Source of the DNA: Candidatus Poribacteria bacterium | GTDB taxonomy: Bacteria > Poribacteria > WGA-4E > GCA-2687025 | Direction of reading: 5' to 3' | Length of the DNA: 5,181 nt | NCBI GenBank assembly: GCA_028818695.1 | Contig: JAPPNK010000028.1 | Span: 1-5,181 of the forward strand | Shown: positions 1 to 5,181 of the stretch, in pieces | Numbering within the stretch: position 1 is the first letter of the stretch | Layout of the letters: every line of letters starts with the position of its first letter | The notes under the pieces: model-generated | Told to the model about the DNA's origin: nothing | Database searches by the model: none | The model's input: the letters and a program-made list of their open reading frames with translations, nothing else | Position numbers and translations under genes: made by a program

Positions 1-48
<48 letters not shown>

Positions 49-53
49 ACAAC

Positions 54-827
54 ATGATACGTACAATCCTCACGTCTCTCGCAGCGGCTTGGCTAACTTT
101 TGCTCTCACATTCGCCGCCAACGCCGACTTCAATGACGGGCTTGTTCTCTACTTCCCGCTGGACGAAGGCGAGGGCAACACCGCCAACGATCACAGCGAC
201 TTCGGCCATCACGGCGTCATCGACAACCCGTCCTGGACAGACGGCAAATTCAAAGGCGCGCTCGCCTTCGCCGGCGCAGGCAGCGGTACCTTCATCACCG
301 TTGAAAGTACGGACGATCTCAATGTGAATGAGATGACCTTCATGGCATGGATCAACTCCAACAACTGGGACGGGACGCGCCAAATCGTCGGCAAATCCGT
401 CCACGGCGGATGTGGCGGGCGAACACAATACGGCTTGTTCAGCGAAAAGGGAGTTTTCCGACTGCGTTTTGAAACCGCCGGCGGACGCAGAGATGTCGAC
501 ACGGACCTGCCCGCAACCGGCGAATGGGTTCATGTCGCCTTCTCAAACGACGGAACGACCGCGCGGCTCTATGTCGATGGCAAAGAGGCGAGCTCGGGCG
601 ACATGCCCGGCGAACTGAACGCGAACGGCGACCCGTGGCGGCTCGCGCAGGACTGCGACCGGCCGAACAATGTTTTCGATGGCTCTATCGATGAGGCGCG
701 CCTGTGGAACCGCGCCCTTTCAGCGGACGAAATCGAAACATACATGGACCAAGGAGCCGACCATCTATTGAGCGTGGATCCTGCAGGCCGCGCCTCCATG
801 ACATGGGGCAGACTCAAAGCGCGCTAG
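54..827 (+). CDS. secreted LamG / concanavalin A-like lectin-glucanase domain protein
   Basis: This 257-residue protein starts with a Sec-type signal peptide: Arg3, a hydrophobic stretch at about 7-22, and a likely cleavage after Ala-Asn-Ala (22-24). The rest is a single LamG/laminin-G-3-like jelly-roll fold at about 28-232. Visible LamG hallmarks are LYFPLDEGEG (32-41), GKFKGALAF (64-72), MTFMAWI (94-100), EWVHVAFSNDGTTARLYVDG (157-176) and FDGSIDEARLWNRALSADEI (208-227). Cys120 and Cys201 could form a disulfide. The short tail after the domain (241-257, containing TWGRLKAR) resembles a tail I recall on Poribacteria LamG proteins. Such domains commonly bind glycans or extracellular partners, but no catalytic site is evident, so no enzymatic role is assigned. 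The ATG at 54 is chosen because it gives an intact signal peptide. Everything upstream is poly-C, so no ribosome binding site can be judged. The gene converges on the phosphatase gene downstream. Confidence 0.85.
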   Translation: MIRTILTSLAAAWLTFALTFAANADFNDGLVLYFPLDEGEGNTANDHSDFGHHGVIDNPSWTDGKFKGALAFAGAGSGTFITVESTDDLNVNEMTFMAWINSNNWDGTRQIVGKSVHGGCGGRTQYGLFSEKGVFRLRFETAGGRRDVDTDLPATGEWVHVAFSNDGTTARLYVDGKEASSGDMPGELNANGDPWRLAQDCDRPNNVFDGSIDEARLWNRALSADEIETYMDQGADHLLSVDPAGRASMTWGRLKAR

Positions 828-837
828 CGCAGATAAA

Positions 838-865
838 GGCGCGGGGTACGCATACGCCCCGCGCC
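838..865 (-). terminator. GC-rich hairpin between convergent genes
   Basis: A perfect 9-bp stem (838-846 with 857-865, GGCGCGGGG/CCCCGCGCC) encloses a 10-nt loop. It lies 10 nt past the stop of the LamG gene and 9 nt past the stop of the phosphatase gene. On the minus strand the stem is followed by TTTATCT, a weak T-rich tract, so it fits best as the terminator of the phosphatase transcript. On the plus strand no T-run follows, although the hairpin may still protect or end the LamG mRNA. Confidence 0.6.
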
Positions 866-874
866 GCCGCTCCA

Positions 875-2209
875 TCAAACGGGGCCGTTCTTCCAAGGTC
901 CTGTGATCGCAAGCGTCATGCCAGGGTGCTGAATGTTCACAAACATCGTCGTCCCGTCCGGCGAAAAACAGACGCCCGCCAGCTCCGAGTCGTTCATGAC
1001 ATTATGCCCGAACAGGTAGAGTTCGCCTTTCGGCGTCACGCCGATAAGCCGCGCCTCCGCCCTGTCTTCGCACACGATCAGATCGCCCCACGGGGAGACG
1101 GTCAGATTGTCGGCGCTCTCGCAAATGTCCGTTTCGGACGGCTCAACGAACAGGCGGAGCGTTTCGGTTTTCGGGTTATATTCCCATATCTGCCCTTTTC
1201 CCGTAGGTCCGCCGTTTGTGCAGGCGAAGTAGAAGACGCCGTTTCCGCGCCAGATGCCCTCGCCGCGCGTGAACTGCGCCGCGCCCTCTAGATGTCCGCG
1301 CCCCCGCAGGTTGTCCTCCTTCGGATCGATATCCTCAAGATCGATCCATTCCACATCCATCTTCTGTCCGACCTCCGCAGCCGTTACATACCAGTTTTGA
1401 AGATGCGCCGACGGCATGCCTCTCACCTTCAGCGCCTGAAGCTTGCCGCCCTCCGCCAGCTTGCCTTTCACCCTCGGCAAAAATCTGTAGAAAAGCCCGT
1501 CCTCCTGATCCTCCGTCTGATAAATGATGCCGGTTTCGGGGTCGGCGGCGACCGCTTCATGGTAGAATCTGCCCATCGCCTTCAACGGGATCGGCTCAAT
1601 CAGTCCGCCTGTCCAGTTGGCGGGAATCTCAAAGTTGTATCCGTGCGCCTTTTCATAGCCCTCGTCGGCGGTCTGGGTATCCTCCTCGCAGGTGATCCAG
1701 GAACCCCACGGCATGCGCCCCCCTGCGCAGTTGCGCTTCGTCCCGACGAGAACCAGTTCCTCTGAGATCAGTTTTTCGGCGCGGGTGTCGTACACAAACT
1801 TCGTCACGCCGCCGAGATTGGGTCTCTTGCCGAAGCCGCCGTCATAGATGCGCGAGGCGTCCACCTTGTCTAACAGCTCGCTGCGCTCCCCGAACGGACT
1901 CGCCTCAACGGCGGTGGGGTTCTGTTCATGGTTGCGCATGACGATCGTTTGCCCGTTCTGCCCCGGGAACGCCGCCATGCCGTCATGGGCGCCGGGAACG
2001 AGCAGCCCGTCCGACATCTCGGTTCCCGTTTCAGAAAACATGGCGTATGAAAAACCTTTAGGCAGATCCATGACGCCCTTTGGGTCTGAAACAAGCGGCC
2101 CGTAAACAGATTCAGGGTCAAAGCCGCATCCGGTCATGTGGCGAAGCCCTAAGAAGCCGAGAGACGCGGCTCCCGCCCAGTGCAAGAAACGACGACGCGT
2201 GATAGGCAT
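875..2209 (-). CDS. PhoX/DUF839-family phosphatase, Tat-exported
   Basis: This 444-residue protein resembles the PhoX-type (DUF839) phosphatases, secreted enzymes that release phosphate from phosphomonoesters and use iron and calcium. Family motifs visible in order are RNHE (92-95), NCAGGRMPWGSWITCEE (160-176), HEAVAADPETG (217-227) with YQTED (230-234), EGIWRGNGVFYFACTNGG (317-334), ADNLTVSPWGDLIVCED (366-382), AGVCFSPDG (411-419) and FVNIQHPG (423-430). In known PhoX structures a Cys of this type is an iron ligand, and Cys174 in TCEE is the likely counterpart here. The N-terminus has a twin-arginine signal (TRRRFL, 4-9) and a hydrophobic stretch (11-22). MTGC (25-28) could be a weak lipobox. 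A start 15 bases upstream (2224) is in frame, but the start at 2209 has GGAGGA placed 5 nt before it and puts the Tat motif at the very N-terminus. At 444 residues it is shorter than classical PhoX (roughly 600), so the natural substrate is uncertain. Export implies a periplasmic or surface site. Confidence 0.85.
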   Translation of the reverse strand: MPITRRRFLHWAGAASLGFLGLRHMTGCGFDPESVYGPLVSDPKGVMDLPKGFSYAMFSETGTEMSDGLLVPGAHDGMAAFPGQNGQTIVMRNHEQNPTAVEASPFGERSELLDKVDASRIYDGGFGKRPNLGGVTKFVYDTRAEKLISEELVLVGTKRNCAGGRMPWGSWITCEEDTQTADEGYEKAHGYNFEIPANWTGGLIEPIPLKAMGRFYHEAVAADPETGIIYQTEDQEDGLFYRFLPRVKGKLAEGGKLQALKVRGMPSAHLQNWYVTAAEVGQKMDVEWIDLEDIDPKEDNLRGRGHLEGAAQFTRGEGIWRGNGVFYFACTNGGPTGKGQIWEYNPKTETLRLFVEPSETDICESADNLTVSPWGDLIVCEDRAEARLIGVTPKGELYLFGHNVMNDSELAGVCFSPDGTTMFVNIQHPGMTLAITGPWKNGPV

Positions 2210-2214
2210 GATAT

Positions 2215-2220
2215 TCCTCC
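2215..2220 (-). promoter_or_regulatory. ribosome binding site deciding the phosphatase start
   Basis: Read on the minus strand, GGAGGA lies 5 nt before the ATG at 2209. It falls inside the five codons that a start at 2224 would add, which argues that 2209 is the true start. Confidence 0.75.
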
Positions 2221-2278
2221 GCATGATGATGTCGTAAGCAAACCAATCCTTGCGCCAGCGTCTGGAACGTCGCTACTA

Positions 2279-2306
2279 AGTATGCCACAACTGCGCCGCA
2301 ATGCAA
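2279..2306 (-). promoter_or_regulatory. weak sigma-70-like promoter candidate for the phosphatase gene
   Basis: On the minus strand TTGCAT (2306-2301) and CATACT (2284-2279) are separated by 16 bp, about 70 nt before the phosphatase start. The boxes match consensus at 3 of 6 and 4 of 6 positions, so this is only a candidate. No obvious Pho box was seen. Confidence 0.25.
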
Positions 2307-2334
2307 GCAGATTTTGGAGGCGAGCCGTTGAGGA

Positions 2335-2367
2335 GGGATATGCCGGCGGGTGAACGCGGGCGGATTC
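2335..2367 (+). repeat. dispersed repeat, copy 1 (33 bp)
   Basis: This stretch aligns without gaps to 5149-5181 with 26 of 33 identical bases by manual count, sharing the core GAACGCGG. It overlaps the left arm of the long palindrome at 2351-2435. Both copies lie between genes. The right-hand copy is cut by the end of the window, so the full unit length cannot be seen. Confidence 0.6.
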
Positions 2368-2435
2368 TCTCTTAGCGGGAAAGGCGGTCTGGCAGTCGAA
2401 GCCTTTTCCCTAGACAGAACGTCCGCATCCGTTCA
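2351..2435. repeat. long imperfect inverted repeat after trpG (possible terminator or miniature palindromic element)
   Basis: Arms of 35 nt each (2351-2385 and 2401-2435) flank a 15-nt spacer. From outside inward they share TGAAC, GCGG, TTCT, TCT, and GGGAAA plus GGC with one extra A, with small gaps between. A competing 6-bp hairpin (CCGCAT 2423-2428 with ATGCGG 2438-2443) overlaps the right arm. The element begins 13 nt after the trpG stop and may end or stabilise the hisI-trpE-trpG transcript, although no T-run follows on the minus strand. Its partial resemblance to the window's right end suggests a repeated, perhaps mobile or REP-like, unit. Confidence 0.6.
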
Positions 2436-2447
2436 AAATGCGGCGGT

Positions 2448-3014
2448 TCATTGCTTTAGGAAGTTGCGCAGCAGATCCTTTCCCTGCGGGGTCAAGATCG
2501 ATTCGGGATGAAACTGAACCCCCCAGATGAGCATCTTCAAACTGCGGACGCCCATGATCTCGCCGTCATCCTCCGCTTCCGCCGTGATCTCCAGACAGTC
2601 CGGCAGCGTCTCGCGTTCAATCGTCAGCGAATGGTAGCGAGTCGCCTGAAACGGCTGCGGCATCCCCTCAAAAATATCCTCATTGTTATGGCGTATCATA
2701 GAGGTCTTGCCGTGCATGAGCTTGCCGGCGCGTTTCACCTTCCCGCCGAACGCCTGCCCGATGCTCTGATGTCCCAGACAGACCCCCAGCAGCGGAACTT
2801 TCCCCGCAAAGGCTAGAATCGCCTCAACAGAGACGCCCGCTTCGTCTGGGTCGCACGGCCCAGGCGAGACGACGACGCGCGACGGCTTCATATCAAGCAG
2901 CTCGTCCACCGACTTTTCATCGTTGCGCACTACCTCTAGCTTCTCCCCCATTTCGCCCAGATACTGAACGAGGTTGTAGGTGAATGAATCGTAATTGTCG
3001 ATCATCAATATCAT
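2448..3014 (-). CDS. trpG: anthranilate synthase component II (glutamine amidotransferase)
   Basis: This 188-residue class I glutamine amidotransferase hydrolyses glutamine and passes ammonia to TrpE for anthranilate formation from chorismate in the cytoplasm. The full domain is present: the start [19 protein letters not shown] (1-19), the oxyanion-region SPGPCDP (50-56), the nucleophile elbow GVCLGHQ (77-83) with Cys79, the HGK segment (101-103), RYHSL (126-130), and the catalytic HPE (169-171) with His169 and Glu171. Length is typical for a stand-alone TrpG or PabA. It follows trpE after 9 nt, and its ribosome binding site touches the trpE stop codon, so translation is probably coupled. The sequence alone cannot exclude that it also serves as PabA in folate synthesis, since one amidotransferase does both jobs in some bacteria. 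Pairing with a clear TrpE favours trpG. Confidence 0.93.
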   Translation of the reverse strand: MILMIDNYDSFTYNLVQYLGEMGEKLEVVRNDEKSVDELLDMKPSRVVVSPGPCDPDEAGVSVEAILAFAGKVPLLGVCLGHQSIGQAFGGKVKRAGKLMHGKTSMIRHNNEDIFEGMPQPFQATRYHSLTIERETLPDCLEITAEAEDDGEIMGVRSLKMLIWGVQFHPESILTPQGKDLLRNFLKQ

Positions 3015-3018
3015 CGGT

Positions 3019-3024
3019 CTTCCT
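3019..3024 (-). promoter_or_regulatory. trpG ribosome binding site overlapping the trpE stop
   Basis: On the minus strand TAAGGAAG joins the trpE stop codon (TAA) directly to AGGAAG, whose AGG lies 7 nt before the trpG ATG. This arrangement suggests that ribosomes ending trpE feed trpG, keeping the two subunits near equal amounts. Confidence 0.7.
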
Positions 3025-4511
3025 TATTCCCATCCGCGGTGCGCCAGCTCAACGGCTCTCAAAACCGCCATCGCCTTGTTGCGCGACTCCTGAAACTCAA
3101 GCCTCGGAACCGAATCGGCGACGATGCCTCCCCCCGCCTGAACCGACCCGGCTCTCCCATTCGCCACAAGCGTGCGGATCGCAATCGCCATGTCGGAGTT
3201 GCCGCTGAACGAAAAATATCCGACCGCCCCGCCGTAAACTCCCCGCCGCGTCGGCTCCATCTCGTCGATGATCTCCATCGCGCGTATCTTCGGCGCCCCG
3301 CTCAATGTCCCCGCAGGAAACGCCGCTCGCACCGCGTCAAACGCTGTCATACCCGGGCGCAGATTCCCCTGCACATTTGAAACCAGATGCATCACATGCG
3401 AATAACGCTCCACCGCCATCATCTCATTCACATGCACAGACCCGTATTCGCACACCCGCCCGATGTCGTTCCGCCCAAGGTCGACCAGCATGATATGCTC
3501 CGCCTTCTCCTTCGGGTCGGACCGCAGGTCAGCCTCCAGCTCCGCATCCTCTTCAGGGGTTGATCCGCGCGGCCGCGTCCCCGCAATCGGCTGCACCTGG
3601 ACAATTCCGTCCTCAACCGTCGCAAGCGCCTCCGGCGACGCCCCGGCAATCTGCAAATCCCCAAACTTCAAAAAATACATATACGGAGACGGATTCACCG
3701 TCCGCAAAGCCCTGTAAACGCTGAACGGAGGCGTCGTCAACTCGATCTGAAAACGCTGCGCAAAGACAACCTGGATCGCATCTCCCGCGGCGATATACTC
3801 CTTAATACGCATAACCCCCGACTCAAACGCTTCAGGCGTCATATTGGACGAAGCGGAAGGCGCGTCTCCCGCCCCGCGCGCCGGCTTCAGGTTATGAGAA
3901 AAGGGGCGGCTAAGCGACGCAGCCAGCGCGTCCACTTTCTGTACCGCTTCGTCGTAAGCCTGGTCAACCTCCGCCGCATTCTTCACATAGGCGTTCGACA
4001 CCGCCTTCACCTGATGCGCGACGCGGTCAAACACGAGCGCCGTGTCGGTCAACATGAACATGCTGTCGGGGAGCTGCGCGTCGTCGACGGTCTCATCCGG
4101 CAGACGCTCAAAATGCCGAACCATGTCATAACCCAGAAATCCAACCGCCCCCCCATGAAAACGCCGAAGCGACTCCATCGGCGCGGGGCGGTAACTGGCA
4201 AGAAGCCGCTCCAAATCCTGAAGCGGATCGTCCGACGAAAACGACCGGCTTTTCCCCGCGAATGTGTCCAAAAGGGTAACGCGGCCGCGCCGACTCATGA
4301 ACACCAGAGACGGATTCGATCCAAGAAAAGAGTATCGAGCGACTCGTTCTCCTCCTTCAACCGACTCCAACAAAAAGCTGTACTCGCCTCCGCAGGTCTT
4401 CATATAGGCGGAAACGGGCGTTTCGGTGTCCGCCAGAATTTCTCGATAGACCGGTATCAGATTGTAGTCGCGCGCCAGACGGCGAAATTCCGCTCGATCG
4501 GGAACAATCAT
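3024..4511 (-). CDS. trpE: anthranilate synthase component I
   Basis: This 495-residue chorismate-utilising enzyme converts chorismate and ammonia from TrpG into anthranilate plus pyruvate, the first committed step of tryptophan synthesis. The N-terminal domain (about 15-165) carries LLES (47-50), the motif that binds inhibitory tryptophan in known TrpE proteins, so feedback inhibition is likely retained. The C-terminal chorismate-binding domain (about 225-490) has PIAGTRPRG (308-316), [12 protein letters not shown] (338-349), [11 protein letters not shown] (370-380, with a probable catalytic His375), AGTLSGAPK (400-408), [11 protein letters not shown] (422-432) and [12 protein letters not shown] (458-469). 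Alanine in PIAGT, where aminodeoxychorismate synthase PabB usually has a lysine (PIKGT), supports TrpE over PabB. The ATG overlaps the hisI stop (ATGA), and GGAAAG within the end of hisI lies 5 nt before it, so translation is probably coupled to hisI. Length is normal, with no breaks. Confidence 0.95.
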   Translation of the reverse strand: MIVPDRAEFRRLARDYNLIPVYREILADTETPVSAYMKTCGGEYSFLLESVEGGERVARYSFLGSNPSLVFMSRRGRVTLLDTFAGKSRSFSSDDPLQDLERLLASYRPAPMESLRRFHGGAVGFLGYDMVRHFERLPDETVDDAQLPDSMFMLTDTALVFDRVAHQVKAVSNAYVKNAAEVDQAYDEAVQKVDALAASLSRPFSHNLKPARGAGDAPSASSNMTPEAFESGVMRIKEYIAAGDAIQVVFAQRFQIELTTPPFSVYRALRTVNPSPYMYFLKFGDLQIAGASPEALATVEDGIVQVQPIAGTRPRGSTPEEDAELEADLRSDPKEKAEHIMLVDLGRNDIGRVCEYGSVHVNEMMAVERYSHVMHLVSNVQGNLRPGMTAFDAVRAAFPAGTLSGAPKIRAMEIIDEMEPTRRGVYGGAVGYFSFSGNSDMAIAIRTLVANGRAGSVQAGGGIVADSVPRLEFQESRNKAMAVLRAVELAHRGWE

Positions 4512-4900
4512 GATTTCTTTCCATACACGGTTTCAGGGTTGATAAGCCTGGTCTGGTCGGAAACGGCGGTTTTTCCGTCCGGCGAGACGGCGCGGAAAAA
4601 GCAGCTGCGGTAGCCTTCATGGCAGGCGGCTCCCGTCTGCTCTACCCGAATCAATAAAACGTCGGCGTCGCAGTCGATTCGCACCGAACGCACCTCTTGA
4701 GTGTGACCGGAGGTTTCGCCCTTGACCCAGTATTTCTTGCGCGAGCGGCTCCAGTAGGTGGCGCGTCCCGTTTCAAGCGTGCGCCGCACCGCCTCTTTGT
4801 CCATCCATGCCATCATCAGGACGGCGTTGTTCGATTCATCCTGAACGATGGCGGGTATCAATCCTTGCTCGTTGAACTTGAGTTCGTCAATGAACGTCAT
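4508..4900 (-). CDS. hisI: phosphoribosyl-AMP cyclohydrolase
   Basis: This 130-residue HisI opens the purine ring of phosphoribosyl-AMP, the third step of histidine synthesis, in the cytoplasm. Family blocks are [14 protein letters not shown] (24-37), ATYWSRSR (47-54) with [14 protein letters not shown] (57-70), IDCDAD (75-80) and [17 protein letters not shown] (87-103). The metal ligands known from HisI structures are all present: Asp76, Asp78 and Asp80 for magnesium, and Cys77, Cys93 and Cys100 for zinc. There is no fused HisE (phosphoribosyl-ATP pyrophosphatase) domain, so hisE must lie elsewhere. The start is chosen at the ATG with AAAGG upstream, its AGG 7 nt before the codon. Its TGA overlaps the trpE ATG. 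Leading a trp operon is not its usual place next to hisF. A terminator-like hairpin just upstream suggests transcriptional control of entry into the operon. Confidence 0.95.
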   Translation of the reverse strand: MTFIDELKFNEQGLIPAIVQDESNNAVLMMAWMDKEAVRRTLETGRATYWSRSRKKYWVKGETSGHTQEVRSVRIDCDADVLLIRVEQTGAACHEGYRSCFFRAVSPDGKTAVSDQTRLINPETVYGKKS

Positions 4901-4922
4901 TTGGTCGCCTTTTTAATTGAAA

Positions 4923-4954
4923 ACGCCGCAAGCGTTTGCGAATGCCTGCGGCGT
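4923..4954 (-). terminator. terminator-like hairpin in the hisI-trpE-trpG leader (candidate attenuator)
   Basis: On the minus strand an 8-bp perfect stem (4954-4947 with 4930-4923, ACGCCGCA/TGCGGCGT) continues, after one C-A mismatch, into 5 more pairs (4945-4941 with 4936-4932) closed by a 4-nt loop. The TTTT run begins with the last base of the stem and is followed by CAATT. The T-run is short, so termination may be partial. Only 22 nt separate the hairpin from the hisI ATG, too few for a full promoter and ribosome binding site, so any promoter upstream must transcribe through it. No upstream minus-strand gene in the window would need a terminator here. Both points favour a regulatory role. 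Confidence 0.6.
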
Positions 4955-4980
4955 CAAACGATGATGGATGCAAACTAACG

Positions 4981-5058
4981 TCAGATTCCGCCAGACCGAT
5001 GTCGCAATCTGCGCCAATGGCGGTGATAAAAAATGGAAGCGCGTTTGTCGCGGCGCAT
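4981..5058 (-). CDS. candidate His/Trp leader peptide (25 codons)
   Basis: Reading the minus strand from the ATG at 5058 gives a 25-residue peptide, MRRDKRASIFYHRHWRRLRH followed by RSGGI and TGA. It contains His12, His14, Trp15 and His20, amino acids made by the pathways of the genes downstream. The start lies about 27 nt after the predicted transcription start. A weak ribosome binding site, GGA, sits 8 nt before it. The stop comes 26 nt before the terminator-like hairpin. CCGCCA within codons 12-14 (5023-5018) can pair with TGGCGG at codons 22-24 (4993-4988), a possible pause hairpin. Caution: the peptide is arginine-rich, as expected from random GC-rich sequence, and it has one Trp and scattered His rather than a run. 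The role is inferred from position and codon content only. Confidence 0.35.
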   Translation of the reverse strand: MRRDKRASIFYHRHWRRLRHRSGGI

Positions 5059-5091
5059 AGGAGAATTCCACATTTTGCTGTTTCTGATACA

Positions 5092-5120
5092 ATCATGAAC
5101 CGTACCAGCGGGAATGTCAA
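5092..5120 (-). promoter_or_regulatory. sigma-70-like promoter for hisI-trpE-trpG
   Basis: On the minus strand a perfect -35 box TTGACA (5120-5115) is followed by a 17-bp spacer and the -10 box CATGAT (5097-5092; 4 of 6 match). The predicted start is near the A at 5085, giving a leader of about 185 nt before hisI. This is the best promoter match I found by eye upstream of the operon. Confidence 0.6.
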
Positions 5121-5158
5121 ATCAGAATCTGACCTTAGCGCTTTAGTTGGGACATTCC
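5111..5158. repeat. 8-bp inverted repeat overlapping the -35 box (possible operator)
   Basis: GGAATGTC (5111-5118) is the exact reverse complement of GACATTCC (5151-5158). The two half-sites start 40 bp apart, about four helical turns. One half overlaps four bases of the -35 box. It could bind a repressor, but the right half also lies in the dispersed repeat copy, so the symmetry may be a property of that repeat. Confidence 0.35.
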
Positions 5159-5181
5159 GCCTGGCGAACGCGGACGGTTTC
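5149..5181 (+). repeat. dispersed repeat, copy 2 (truncated by window end)
   Basis: This stretch matches 2335-2367 at 26 of 33 bases without gaps, including GAACGCGG and a shared terminal TTC. It runs to the last base of the window, so a palindromic partner arm like that seen around 2401-2435 may lie just beyond. Confidence 0.55.

Noticed and set aside
93-533. 146-codon minus-strand ORF opposite the LamG gene
   Set aside because: The opposite strand has a signal peptide and a full LamG domain. This frame shows no motif.
704-1291. 195-codon plus-strand ORF opposite the phosphatase gene
   Set aside because: It is antisense to a gene with clear family motifs. Its arginine- and alanine-rich composition is typical of a shadow frame in GC-rich DNA.
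2118-2306. 62-codon minus-strand ORF across the phosphatase start region
   Set aside because: It overlaps the phosphatase signal peptide in another frame and has no supporting ribosome binding site or homology I recognise.
3024-4511. Assignment of the chorismate enzyme as PabB (folate branch)
   Set aside because: It has PIAGT rather than the PIKGT usual in PabB, plus the LLES tryptophan-binding motif, and it is followed by a partner amidotransferase.
3894-4613. 239-codon plus-strand ORF opposite trpE and hisI
   Set aside because: It spans the junction of two well-supported genes on the other strand, with low-complexity basic composition and no domain.
4887-5120. 77-codon minus-strand ORF with a TTG start overlapping the beginning of hisI
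   Set aside because: It starts inside the -35 box, runs through the terminator-like hairpin and into hisI in another frame, and has no ribosome binding site or recognisable domain.

Overview
The window looks like a contig end from an uncultured, fairly GC-rich bacterium. It opens with 48 consecutive C's, which is almost certainly an artefact. The tail of the first protein (a LamG lectin-like protein ending ..TWGRLKAR) and the general gene style recall Candidatus Poribacteria or a similar environmental lineage. That placement rests on memory of such proteins and is tentative.

Layout. (1) 54-827, plus strand: a secreted LamG/concanavalin A-like protein. (2) 838-865: a GC-rich hairpin between convergent genes. 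(3) 875-2209, minus strand: a Tat-exported PhoX/DUF839-type phosphatase. (4) 2210-2447: an intergenic region with a weak phoX promoter candidate and a long imperfect palindrome next to the end of trpG. Part of this region recurs at the right end of the window, which points to a dispersed repeat family. (5) 2448-4900, minus strand: a tight hisI-trpE-trpG operon, transcribed in that order, with an ATGA overlap between hisI and trpE and a 9-nt gap between trpE and trpG. (6) 4901-5181: the operon's control region.

The operon joins the third enzymatic step of histidine synthesis (phosphoribosyl-AMP cyclohydrolase) to both subunits of anthranilate synthase, the first committed step of tryptophan synthesis. 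Both pathways draw on PRPP.

The most interesting part is the leader of this operon. It has a perfect TTGACA -35 box, a 17-bp spacer and a CATGAT -10 box. About 27 nt after the predicted transcription start is a 25-codon ORF containing Tyr-His-Arg-His-Trp and a third His codon. A terminator-like hairpin followed by TTTT then ends only 22 nt before the hisI start. This is the layout of a classical ribosome-mediated attenuator, here possibly sensing both histidine and tryptophan. It is a hypothesis from layout and codons, and no convincing antiterminator was found by eye.
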